DNA of 64,000 nt from assembly GCA_003215055.1 (NCBI GenBank), contig QCKW01000003.1:1-64000 (forward strand). Reading direction: 5' to 3'. The stretch's first letter is position 1. Each line of letters begins with the position of its first letter. Below, one piece after another: positions 55,180-64,000 of the stretch. Made by a program: the position numbers and the translations under genes. The notes under the pieces are model-generated. The model did not search any database, had not been told where the DNA came from, and was given only the letters and a program-made list of their open reading frames with translations. The DNA comes from Pelagibacteraceae bacterium AG-410-N23 (GTDB taxonomy: Bacteria; Pseudomonadota; Alphaproteobacteria; Pelagibacterales; Pelagibacteraceae).

Positions 55180-55656
55180 ATGGATAAAGAACCAATAACA
55201 TCAAATGGTTTAAACAAATTAAAAGAAGAACTAATTTTTTTAAAAGAAAAAAAAAGACCAGAAATTGTTGCTGCAATAGCAGAGGCAAGATCACACGGTG
55301 ATTTAAAGGAAAATGCAGAATACCATGCAGCAAAAGAAGAACAATCACATAACGAAGGTAGAATTACTGAAATAAATGATATTATTGCAAGAGCTAATGT
55401 TATCGATGTTACAAAATTAAATAATGATGGTAAAGTAATATTTGGCTCTACTGTATTTTTAGAAAATTTAGATACTGGAGAAAAAATTGATTATAAAATT
55501 GTTGGCAAAGATGAAGCTGATCTTAAGAATAAATTAATTTACTTTCAGTCACCTATTGGAAAAGGGTTGATAGGCAAATGTGAAAAAGATTTAGTAGAAA
55601 TTAAAACACCAGCAGGAACAAAAAATTTTGAAATAAAGGGCGTTAAATATATTTAG
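55180..55656 (+). CDS. greA: Transcription elongation factor GreA
   Basis: ARSHGDLKENAEYHAAKEEQSHNEGRI. Confidence 0.97.
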   Translation: MDKEPITSNGLNKLKEELIFLKEKKRPEIVAAIAEARSHGDLKENAEYHAAKEEQSHNEGRITEINDIIARANVIDVTKLNNDGKVIFGSTVFLENLDTGEKIDYKIVGKDEADLKNKLIYFQSPIGKGLIGKCEKDLVEIKTPAGTKNFEIKGVKYI

Positions 55657-56928
55657 TTTTTTATTATATTTTCTACTTGTTGATTTGAAATTTTAAAATT
55701 ATTTTTTACCCACTCTTCTTCAATCATTTTTAATTTATCACCTAAATTTTTACCTTCTAAAATTTTATATTTTTTTCATCAAAGTATCTGCTTTAACAGG
55801 CATGGCTGGTACGCTCTTGTTATAATAAGATTTTGACAATTCGATTAAACGATTATCTAATTTTTTTGACTTAAATATTTTAAAATTTATAATATCAATT
55901 ACTGTCTCTTTGCCTTGATAATAAAAAACCTTGTTTAAATTACTTTCACTAAACGTTTTAGAAGTAGTCTTGTCCTTATAAAAATAATAGATATTTTTAA
56001 TTCTTTTTTGATTTTTTTTTGAGATATTAAACTTGTACAAAAAATATTCAGCATTATCTGTTTGATCAATAATTAATAATGACACAATAAATATAAAATC
56101 AATATCTATAAAAACCCTTTCTGCATAAGGATTTAATCTAAAAAAAACATCAAAATATCTTAATTGTGGGAAAGTTAATTGTAAAATTTCTAAACAAAAT
56201 TTGTCTTTTGATAAATTACGTAAAATTTTTTTATCTAAAATTTTTTCTAACTCATCTATTAATCTTTCTTTAGACAACTTAGAAATGCCATTAAAATTCT
56301 TTCTTAAAGACTTTACTATTTCGTGATTGTGACGTTGTTTAGAATAAGTGATAAAAAATCTTACATACCTTAATATTCTTAAATAATCCTCTTGAACTCT
56401 TATCTCGGGATTACCAATAAAATTTATTACTCCTTTTTCTAGGTCATCCTTACCATTGTAAGGATCAAATATATTGCCTTCAATGTCAGAATAAATTGCA
56501 TTTATTGTAAAATCTCTTCTAGAAGCATCTTTTTTCCAATCTTTTGAAAACTTCACTTGGGCATGTCTTCCGTCTGTGGAAATATCTTCTCTTAAACTTG
56601 TTATTTCAAATTTGTAGTCATCAATTAATGCTGTTATTGTTCCATGTTCGAGTCCAGTTGCATAATAATTAATTTGGTTTTTTTTTAATGCCTCACAAAC
56701 TTCTTGTGGCTCTAAATTTGTTGCTAAATCTATATCATCAATTTTTTCACCTTTAATAGCTTTTCTAACACATCCTCCAACGTATCTTACTTCGCTTAAT
56801 GATGAATATGAATTAATTGCAAAAAAAATTTTTGATGCAGGAGTATCCAAAGAAATTTGTTTTAAGTTATTACTTACAATATTGAGGTTATTGCTTCTAA
56901 AAAATAAATTATCTAATAAACTTTTCAT
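55653..56928 (-). CDS. cca: CCA tRNA nucleotidyltransferase, C-terminus frameshifted at T7 run 55770-55776
   Basis: VRYVGGCVRKAIKGEKIDDIDLATN, RRDFTINAIY; past the frameshift: KYKILEGKNLGDKLKMIEEEWVKNNFKISNQQVENIIKN* ending at 55653. Confidence 0.9.
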
Positions 56929-56931
56929 ATT

Positions 56932-57005
56932 TGGCTGGGGCGCTAGGATTCGAACCTAGGATGCAGGTACCAAAAACCCGTGCCTTACCGCTTGGCTACG
57001 CCCCA
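56932..57005 (-). tRNA. tRNA-Gln (UUG)
   Basis: TGGGGCGTAGCCAAGCGGTAAGGCACGGGTTTTTGGTACCTGCATCCTAGGTTCGAATCCTAGCGCCCCAGCCA; canonical loops, encoded CCA. Confidence 0.95.
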
Positions 57006-57036
57006 AAATTATATCGTATATCACAAAAAGTAGATG

Positions 57037-57882
57037 TTATATAGTTTTTGAAACTATACACCAGTAATTTTTATATTTTTTGCTAAACATCTTTTTCGCA
57101 CTTTCGCATCTTTTTTTTGATTTATAATAAGAAACTATAGCTGAGCCAGAGCCTGTCATTCTCACAAAAATTGGATTAAATAATGTCTCCAAATACAATT
57201 TAATATATCTCAAATTTGAGTATTCTAAAAAAGCTGCCAACTCAAGGTCATTATCCATTTTTTTTAAAAAATTTAAATTAAACATTTTTTTATTTGGATT
57301 ACTTAATTTTGGTTTTTTAAATTTTTTTACTTTCGAGTATATAATCTTGGTATCACAACCATAATTTGGTTTTACAATTAAAATATAGAATTTTTCACTG
57401 TTTGGAAAATATTTTATTAAGTTTTGGGAAGTTAAAATACAATTATTAGGATTCAGACCTAAAATAACATCTGAGCCTATCAATTTACAAATATTAAGAA
57501 CTTCACTTTTATTAATTTTGATAATCTTTTTTTTAATAAAATATCTCAAAATATTTGCTGCATTCATTGAGCCACCTCCCAAACCTGCTTTATTGGGGAT
57601 TTGTTTATCTATTTTTATAAAAAATTTTTTTTCATTAAGTAATTTTTTTTTATCCAATATTTCAAGTAATTTAAAAACAGTATTATTTCTATTAATTCCT
57701 TTTGAAAACTTGCCAAAAAATACTATTTTGTGTTTCTTAAATTTTGTTTTCTTTATTAATATACGGTCATATAATGAGGTGAATGCTACTATAGTTTCTA
57801 TTTTGTGAAGTATTGAATTTTTTCCAGTAATGTTGAGTGCTAAATTAATTTTAGCAAATGATTTAACTTCATTAAATTTCAT
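57037..57882 (-). CDS. ispE: 4-diphosphocytidyl-2-C-methyl-D-erythritol kinase
   Basis: KSFAKINLALNI, KAGLGGGSMNAA, GSDVILGL, MTGSGSAIVSYY. Confidence 0.92.
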   Translation of the reverse strand: MKFNEVKSFAKINLALNITGKNSILHKIETIVAFTSLYDRILIKKTKFKKHKIVFFGKFSKGINRNNTVFKLLEILDKKKLLNEKKFFIKIDKQIPNKAGLGGGSMNAANILRYFIKKKIIKINKSEVLNICKLIGSDVILGLNPNNCILTSQNLIKYFPNSEKFYILIVKPNYGCDTKIIYSKVKKFKKPKLSNPNKKMFNLNFLKKMDNDLELAAFLEYSNLRYIKLYLETLFNPIFVRMTGSGSAIVSYYKSKKRCESAKKMFSKKYKNYWCIVSKTI

Positions 57883-57883
57883 T

Positions 57884-59569
57884 TTAGGAATTTTTTAAAC
57901 CCTTAATCAATTTATTTTCAACCTTATCTAACAAGTCTTTTTCAATATCTTTCATATTCGAAACACTTGTCCAAAAATATCTTGCTTGTATTTTTCTATT
58001 AAGTTTCCATAAAATATCACCATAATGATCATTAACAATTGGATCATCTGGCATCAATTCAACTGCTCTTTTCATAAAACTCTCTGCTTTCGTATAATCT
58101 TTTAAAAGATAATAAGCCCACCCTATAGAGTCGATAATATAAGGATCATCACTTTCAGCTTCATATGCGGTTTTAAGCATCTCCATAGCATCATTAATTT
58201 TATAATCTCTTTCAAGCCATGAATATGCAAGATAATTAAGAACATAAGCATCATCTGGATTTATGTTTAATGAATTTTGTAAATCCTCATCTGCTTTTTT
58301 ATATTGACCAAGACGTTCATAGCTGCCACCTCTTCTATAGAGAATATCTGATTTTATCTCAGAATTCGGATTGATTATCTTCAATAAATTTGTGTAGTAT
58401 TTAATTGCTTGCTCATATTCTTTCAAACTTCTAAAGAAATTTGCAATGTCAAAAGTAAACTTTTCATTTGGATTTGAGATTTTATTAAATTCTGTGGCAA
58501 TATAATTTAAAGCCTCTTTTTTATTTTTTTGTTTAGAAATGATTGCTGCTTGTTTTTTTACTCTGTACCAATAATAAAAATTATCTTCTTTTCTAAAATT
58601 TTTAAGTGTTTTTTGGGCTTTATGATATTCCCCATTTAAATATTGATTTTCAACAATCAAAGATAAATTAAATAAAAATTTTGGGTTTAAAAAATTTGAG
58701 AGATTTAAATAAAAATTTGATTTCTTAAATTTATCCTGGGATGAATATAGGTTTGATATTAAAAAAAGGAATTCACTTATAACATCATTGTGATTTTTGC
58801 ATGAAAAAACCTCCATTAATTTTTTATGATTATTATTTTCAATCCAGCTTTTTCCTTGAGATAATAGCAACGTGGAATTTATATATTCAATTTCGTTTAC
58901 TATATTTTCTGCCTCTACTAATCTTTTATTTTCAATAAGATAACTTAAATAAAAGAAAATATATCTTGAATAATCATTTCTTGGATCGTTAAATAAATTT
59001 CTAAAAAATGTGTCTGTTGATTTTTCTCCTAAATAACATCTTTGAAAAGTCTCTGATATAGATGACAATTTACCAAAATTTTCTTTAGTATTTAATATTT
59101 TTTTTTCTTTGAAAACATAAATATATTGTTTAAGAGTTGTGACTAAAGCAATTTCAAATCTATTTTGAAGTGAAGAAGTATTTATTTTTTGTGAATATAA
59201 ATATGCTTGATCAAGATTATCTTTTTTTAAATTGTCAATTATTAAAAGAAGATTTGCCTCAAAAAAATCTGAATTTTTTTTTTTCTCATTTTTTTTTATA
59301 ATGTTTATAGCGGAAGGAATTTTATTATTAAGCACTAATGAGTAAGTGTATCTTTTCAAATACGGATTATGTTTATTAATTAAAATTTTAGAAGAATTGA
59401 AAAATTCTAATGCCTTTGAATTGTTATCATTTTCAGATGCTACAATGCCTGAAAAATATTTTGCTAAATTTTCAGATCTTATTTTTTCAAAACTATTACT
59501 TTTAGAATTAAATGGTATCTGGTAAAGTAAGATAATAATAAGAATAAATTTAATTTTTTTAAAGTGCAT
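57884..59569 (-). CDS. TPR-repeat protein with N-terminal signal/TM
   Basis: Successive TPRs (YERLGQYKKADEDLQNSLNINPDDAYVLNYLAYSWLER...). Confidence 0.8.
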   Translation of the reverse strand: MHFKKIKFILIIILLYQIPFNSKSNSFEKIRSENLAKYFSGIVASENDNNSKALEFFNSSKILINKHNPYLKRYTYSLVLNNKIPSAINIIKKNEKKKNSDFFEANLLLIIDNLKKDNLDQAYLYSQKINTSSLQNRFEIALVTTLKQYIYVFKEKKILNTKENFGKLSSISETFQRCYLGEKSTDTFFRNLFNDPRNDYSRYIFFYLSYLIENKRLVEAENIVNEIEYINSTLLLSQGKSWIENNNHKKLMEVFSCKNHNDVISEFLFLISNLYSSQDKFKKSNFYLNLSNFLNPKFLFNLSLIVENQYLNGEYHKAQKTLKNFRKEDNFYYWYRVKKQAAIISKQKNKKEALNYIATEFNKISNPNEKFTFDIANFFRSLKEYEQAIKYYTNLLKIINPNSEIKSDILYRRGGSYERLGQYKKADEDLQNSLNINPDDAYVLNYLAYSWLERDYKINDAMEMLKTAYEAESDDPYIIDSIGWAYYLLKDYTKAESFMKRAVELMPDDPIVNDHYGDILWKLNRKIQARYFWTSVSNMKDIEKDLLDKVENKLIKGLKNS

Positions 59570-59583
59570 ATATCATTAACTTT

Positions 59584-60303
59584 ATGATCAAAAAGACTAT
59601 AAATCAAAATGACAAATATGTTAAAATTTTAAAAAATTTCGTTGAGCCTGATTTTATATTTAGCAATAATCCGATTAAGAGAATTAAAAAAACTGAAAAA
59701 AATAGAGAAAATGTTAATCAAACCAAAAATAGTTTATTAGACAATTTGAAGAAAAAAATAAATTCAATCGAAAATTGTAATTTAAAAAATAATTCAAAAA
59801 ATCTAATCTTAGGAAATGGTAACGTTGATAGTCCACTTATGTTAGTCGGTGAAGCTCCGGGCAGGATGGAAGATGACACGGGCCTACTGTTCCAAGGTGA
59901 GGTAGGTGATTTATTAAATAAAATGTTACTGGCAATTAATATTAAAAGAGAAGATATTTATCTAACATATTCAGTTAACTTTAGACCACCTGAGGACAGA
60001 AAGCCAACTGCCCAAGAAGTAAAACGATATTCAACATTCTTAAAAGAGCACATATCAATCATAAATCCGGAAATTTTATTTATATTAGGTAGTACTGCAA
60101 TGGAAGCTATAACCGGTACAAATAATAAAGTTACGAATGAAAGAGGACGGTGGAAAGAAATTATTTTAAAAAATAAGACTTTTCCATTTATGATTTCTTT
60201 TAACCCATCTTACTTAATAAGATTTCCAGAAAATAAAAAATTTTCTTGGGACGATTTAAAAAAATTGAAGAAAAAAATTCAAGAGTTAAACATTAAAATT
60301 TAA
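59584..60303 (+). CDS. Uracil-DNA glycosylase, family 4-type
   Basis: LMLVGEAPGRMEDDTGLLFQGEVGDLLNKMLLAI, FNPSYLIRFPENK. Confidence 0.88.
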   Translation: MIKKTINQNDKYVKILKNFVEPDFIFSNNPIKRIKKTEKNRENVNQTKNSLLDNLKKKINSIENCNLKNNSKNLILGNGNVDSPLMLVGEAPGRMEDDTGLLFQGEVGDLLNKMLLAINIKREDIYLTYSVNFRPPEDRKPTAQEVKRYSTFLKEHISIINPEILFILGSTAMEAITGTNNKVTNERGRWKEIILKNKTFPFMISFNPSYLIRFPENKKFSWDDLKKLKKKIQELNIKI

Positions 60304-60863
60304 TGAAAATAATTGCTGGTGTTGATGAGGTTGGAAGAGGAAGTCTTATAGGACCAGTTTATGCTGCAGCTGTAATTCTTAATAAATCAATTAATATTAA
60401 AACTTTAAAAGACTCTAAACAATTATCGAGAAATAAGAGAAAAACGTTATTTAAATATATCAAAAAGAATTCTACATGGGCACTTGGAAAAGCTACAGTT
60501 AAAGAGATAGAAAAAATTAATATTTTAAATGCTAGTCTTTTGGCAATGAAAAGGGCTATAAAAAAACTTAAAAAGAAACCCACTCTTGTAATGGTAGATG
60601 GGAATAAATTGCCAGAATTAAAAAATTATAAATTAAAATCAGTAATCAAAGGTGATCAAAAAATTCCTTGTATCTCTGCAGCCTCAATTCTTGCAAAAGT
60701 TTTTAGGGATAAAATGATAAGTAATTTAGGTAAAAAATTTAAAGGATACGATTGGAATAAAAATAGTGGTTATGGAACTAAAAAACATTTAAAAGCAATT
60801 AAAAATCTAGGTATTACTATTCATCATAGAAAAAACTTTTCCCCAATAAATAAGATGAAATAA
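60303..60863 (+). CDS. rnhB: Ribonuclease HII
   Basis: IAGVDEVGRGSLIGPVYAAAV, KDSKQLSRNKR, SAASILAKVFRD. Confidence 0.96.
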   Translation: MKIIAGVDEVGRGSLIGPVYAAAVILNKSINIKTLKDSKQLSRNKRKTLFKYIKKNSTWALGKATVKEIEKINILNASLLAMKRAIKKLKKKPTLVMVDGNKLPELKNYKLKSVIKGDQKIPCISAASILAKVFRDKMISNLGKKFKGYDWNKNSGYGTKKHLKAIKNLGITIHHRKNFSPINKMK

Positions 60864-60939
60864 GTTCCACGTAGAAACACAATATATAGTTATCTAAAAA
60901 AAACCTTACACAAATCGATCTAATTAATTCAATCGTAGG

Positions 60940-60968
60940 TTGACCTAAGAATTCTAATGGAGTCTAAT
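60940..60968 (+). promoter_or_regulatory. Putative ccrM promoter TTGACC-17-TCTAAT with GANTC (GAGTC, 60960-60964) overlapping the -10
   Basis: Element spacing read directly; ATG at 60982 leaves about 7 nt of leader. Confidence 0.5.
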
Positions 60969-60981
60969 TTGTTTTTATAAA

Positions 60982-62052
60982 ATGATTTTAGATCTAAAAA
61001 ATAAATTAGTTAATGGAGACAGTTTAAAAGAACTAAAAAAAATTCCTGACGAAACATTTGATTTAATTTTTGCTGACCCTCCCTACAACTTACAATTAAA
61101 AAGTGAATTAACCAGACCTGACAGATCCAAGGTTAGTGCAGTAAACGATAAATGGGATCAATTTGAAAATTTTAAAAAATATGATGATTTCACCTACTCA
61201 TGGTTAAGAGAGTGCAAAAGAGTTTTAAAAAAAAACGGTGCTATTTGGGTTATTGGAAGTTATCACAATATTTTCAGAGTTGGTACGACAATTCAGAATT
61301 TGGGTTTTTGGATTTTGAATGATGTCATATGGAATAAAAAAAATCCTATGCCAAATTTCAGGGGGACACGTTTTACCAATGCGCATGAAACTTTGATTTG
61401 GGCTTCAAAATCTGAAAAATCAAAATACACTTTTAACTATCAGTCTTTAAAATGTTTAAATGATGACCTTCAAATGAGATCTAACTGGGAATTACCAATT
61501 TGCAACGGCTCAGAGAGGCTTAAAAAAAATGGCAAAAAAGTTCATTCTACCCAAAAACCAGAGGCTCTACTTCACAGAATTTTATTAGCAACTTCAAATA
61601 AAAATGATTTAGTTTTAGACCCTTTTTTGGGATCTGGGACTACAGCAACAGTTGCAAAAAAATTGGGTAGAAATTATTACGGAATTGAAAAAGAAAAAAC
61701 CTATTTTAAAGCTGCAGAACAAAGAATAAAAAAAACAATACCTATAGAAGATGATTATTTAGATACTTTGCAAAATGGGAGATCTAAGCCAAGAATACCT
61801 TTTGGCTCATTGGTTGAATTAGGAATAATTAAACCAGGCACTACTATTTTTGACAATAAGAGGAAAATCAGTGCAAAAATTATGGCTGATGGCAGTATCA
61901 AACATGCTCAAACTGAAGGCTCAATCCATAAAGTAGCAGCTACAATCTTAGGTGCTGAAAGCTGTAATGGATGGACCTATTGGCATTATAATTTGAATGG
62001 AAACGTAGTTCCTATCGATCATTTAAGGCAAAGGTTGATTTCTAATAGTTAG
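60982..62052 (+). CDS. ccrM: CcrM-type adenine DNA methyltransferase (GANTC specificity inferred)
   Basis: [44 protein letters not shown]-terminal RAMA-like domain. Confidence 0.93.
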   Translation: MILDLKNKLVNGDSLKELKKIPDETFDLIFADPPYNLQLKSELTRPDRSKVSAVNDKWDQFENFKKYDDFTYSWLRECKRVLKKNGAIWVIGSYHNIFRVGTTIQNLGFWILNDVIWNKKNPMPNFRGTRFTNAHETLIWASKSEKSKYTFNYQSLKCLNDDLQMRSNWELPICNGSERLKKNGKKVHSTQKPEALLHRILLATSNKNDLVLDPFLGSGTTATVAKKLGRNYYGIEKEKTYFKAAEQRIKKTIPIEDDYLDTLQNGRSKPRIPFGSLVELGIIKPGTTIFDNKRKISAKIMADGSIKHAQTEGSIHKVAATILGAESCNGWTYWHYNLNGNVVPIDHLRQRLISNS

Positions 62053-63194
62053 TTTTTATATATTTTGCCAAGATAACCTTCTAAAAACTTTTTATTTTTT
62101 ACTAATCTTTTCAAAAAAATATTTCTTAATGATGTTGTTAAAGGATTAGATAAATGAAAAGCAAATTGATTAAATCTTGAGCGATTATTAACCATTTTTG
62201 TTTTATCTACTCTATTTCTAAAAAAATTACTTTCAGTATTATTTTCTATATTTTCAAATAATTCATATGCACCTTCTATTGATTGTGATGCACCTTGAGC
62301 AAATGATGGTGAAAAAGTAAAAAAAGCATCTCCTATTAGATGAATATTATCATTATTAACCTCAAAAAAATCATGACTCACAAATACTGGATATATCTTT
62401 AAATCATTAATACTATCGAAAAATTCCTTTTTTAAGTGCGGAACTTTTTCTAAAATCTTTCTTATAAAATTATCATCTTTAAACAATGAGAAGTCTTTTT
62501 GTTCATCCTCTGAAAGTAGATATTTCATTACAGCTATAAAGTTTAAATCACCATAAGGAGATACTGGATAAATAACATAGTGAAAATTTGAAGCTAAAAA
62601 CAATGAGATGTTTTTTTTATCAGCTATGTTTGAAGAGCGTGGTATTATTCCTCTTATAGCTAACGTATCATCAAATTTTGGTTGAATTTGATTTTTTGAT
62701 AACAGATTTTTACTCTTTGAAAAGACACCATCTGAAATAATTAGATAGTCAAATTCATAAGCTTCATTATTTTCAAAAGCGATTTTAACGATTTGATCTT
62801 GTTGTTCTATCTTTGAAATAGTGTGGTTAAATTTTATTTCTTTCTCTAAATCCTTTTTTAAAAAATTGATAAGTGATGATCTTTTAAGAGTAGTATATTT
62901 ACAATTTTCATTATTAAAATCTGATATATTTAACTCACATATCTTATTAGAATTTTTAATTGAGTAAAAATTGATTTTGTCTGGATTAAACTTTTCATTA
63001 TTTTCTAATTTATCAAACTGAATTTTATTTAAAAGTTTGATGCTGTTGACAGATAATTGAATTCCGTATCCTTCTTTCAGATCGATTAAGCTATTTCTCT
63101 CAAAAATAGTTACTTGATACTTTTTATTTCTCTTAAATAAATTCGCAATGAATAGCCCTGAAATACCAGCTCCAATAATGCCAACTTTTTTCAT
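62049..63194 (-). CDS. FAD-dependent monooxygenase (UbiH/salicylate hydroxylase-like)
   Basis: [44 protein letters not shown]. Confidence 0.82.
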   Translation of the reverse strand: MKKVGIIGAGISGLFIANLFKRNKKYQVTIFERNSLIDLKEGYGIQLSVNSIKLLNKIQFDKLENNEKFNPDKINFYSIKNSNKICELNISDFNNENCKYTTLKRSSLINFLKKDLEKEIKFNHTISKIEQQDQIVKIAFENNEAYEFDYLIISDGVFSKSKNLLSKNQIQPKFDDTLAIRGIIPRSSNIADKKNISLFLASNFHYVIYPVSPYGDLNFIAVMKYLLSEDEQKDFSLFKDDNFIRKILEKVPHLKKEFFDSINDLKIYPVFVSHDFFEVNNDNIHLIGDAFFTFSPSFAQGASQSIEGAYELFENIENNTESNFFRNRVDKTKMVNNRSRFNQFAFHLSNPLTTSLRNIFLKRLVKNKKFLEGYLGKIYKN

Positions 63195-64000
63195 TAATTT
63201 TTTTCTAAATATTTAACAACTTTTTTCGTAAATGTAGGTAAAATATAACTATCTATTTTTTTTCTATCAAACCAATAAGCTGATGAAAATTTTTGATTAT
63301 CTTTTGAATATTGAATCTTTATATTCATGTTCATATTAGACATCTTAAAATTTAAATTTTCATTAAAATTTTTAGGATTAGATAATTCTTCCATAGGAAA
63401 TATCGATAAATTTTTTAAAAAATTAAATTTAGTATTTTTGATTAATAAATATCTTTGATCTTTTTTATAAACTTTAATGATAAAATATTTGTCTTTATTT
63501 CTTTTTATGTTTTTAGTTAAAGTAAAATCTTTCTTTTTAAAAGATTTACAATTCTTCTTGATCGGACACTGATTGCATATTGGATTAATTGGTTTACATA
63601 TCAAGGCCCCCAATTCCATTAATGCTTGAGCATAATCACTAGATCTTAAAGTGGTTCCAAATATAGTTTTTTTTTTAACAAGATAATCTTTTTGAATTTC
63701 TTTTTTTTTTCTTAAATAAAGATATCTTTTTAAAACTCTTTCAATATTTCCATCTACTGGAATATTTGGTTTATCAAATGCAATAGCCAAAATTGCATTA
63801 GCAGTATAATTTCCTACACCAGGTAAAGTTAATAAATCTTCAAAATTGTTAGGCAGTTTTCCATAAAAATTTTTAATAATAATTTGTGCAGTTTTTTTCA
63901 GATTTCTTGCTCTAGAATAATATCCAAGACCTTCCCAGAGCTTTATCAGTTTTTTTTCATTAATTTTTGAAAGTATTTCTAAGTTGGGTACACTTTTTAT
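63194..64000 (-). CDS. mutY: A/G-specific adenine glycosylase, N-terminus beyond window
   Basis: Continuous frame through 64000: LWEGLGYYSRARNLKK...LLTLPGVGNYTANAILAIAFDKPNIPVDGNIERVLKR; FeS cluster CKPINPICNQCPIKKNC. Confidence 0.93.
   Translation of the reverse strand: MKSVPNLEILSKINEKKLIKLWEGLGYYSRARNLKKTAQIIIKNFYGKLPNNFEDLLTLPGVGNYTANAILAIAFDKPNIPVDGNIERVLKRYLYLRKKKEIQKDYLVKKKTIFGTTLRSSDYAQALMELGALICKPINPICNQCPIKKNCKSFKKKDFTLTKNIKRNKDKYFIIKVYKKDQRYLLIKNTKFNFLKNLSIFPMEELSNPKNFNENLNFKMSNMNMNIKIQYSKDNQKFSSAYWFDRKKIDSYILPTFTKKVVKYLEKN

Noticed and set aside
54917-55348. 143-aa minus-strand ORF
   Set aside because: Spans the hemF/greA coding regions in antisense; low-complexity Leu/Phe.
60863-60880. 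parS-like AGTTCCACGTAGAAACA after rnhB
   Set aside because: Only partial match to parS TGTTYCACGTGAAACA with a disrupted 3' half; no parAB in the window. Would need a genome-wide ParB-site search.

Overview
AT-rich, densely packed alphaproteobacterial chromosome segment; gene content and streamlining look like SAR11/Pelagibacterales (inference from composition and gene content, no search run). From the left the window holds: a near-complete dcw cell-wall/division cluster on the minus strand (ftsA start, ftsQ, ddl, murB, murC, murG, ftsW, murD, mraY, a single murE-murF fusion ORF, ftsI, ftsL-like, rsmH, then ftsZ sitting between rsmH and mraZ); rnpB; ampD; mlaA/mlaC; a small tRNA-flanked surface-glycan cassette; rpoD-dnaG-yqeY; carAB; trxB; uvrB-SDR-folB-uvrC-pgsA; ilvE; MarR and a two-component system; lgt, midA, pgeF, prs, rplY, pth, ychF; petABC; trmL-hemF-greA; cca; ispE; UDG-rnhB-ccrM; mutY. 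Most of it is housekeeping and I see no CRISPR, phage, transposon or defence island. The observations most worth a second look are: (1) a tRNA-Val(GAC) with perfect stems and CCA but a rewritten elbow (D-loop AAAAGTA, T-loop GGCAGTA); (2) a compact mraZ/ftsZ control region in which a GANTC site overlaps the -35 and three TGGGN MraZ-type repeats on exact 10-bp spacing straddle the -10; (3) ftsZ relocated to the front of the dcw cluster; (4) five genes, most of them expected to be essential, each broken by an apparent +1 in an A/T homopolymer; (5) a putative GANTC-overlapped, near-leaderless ccrM promoter.
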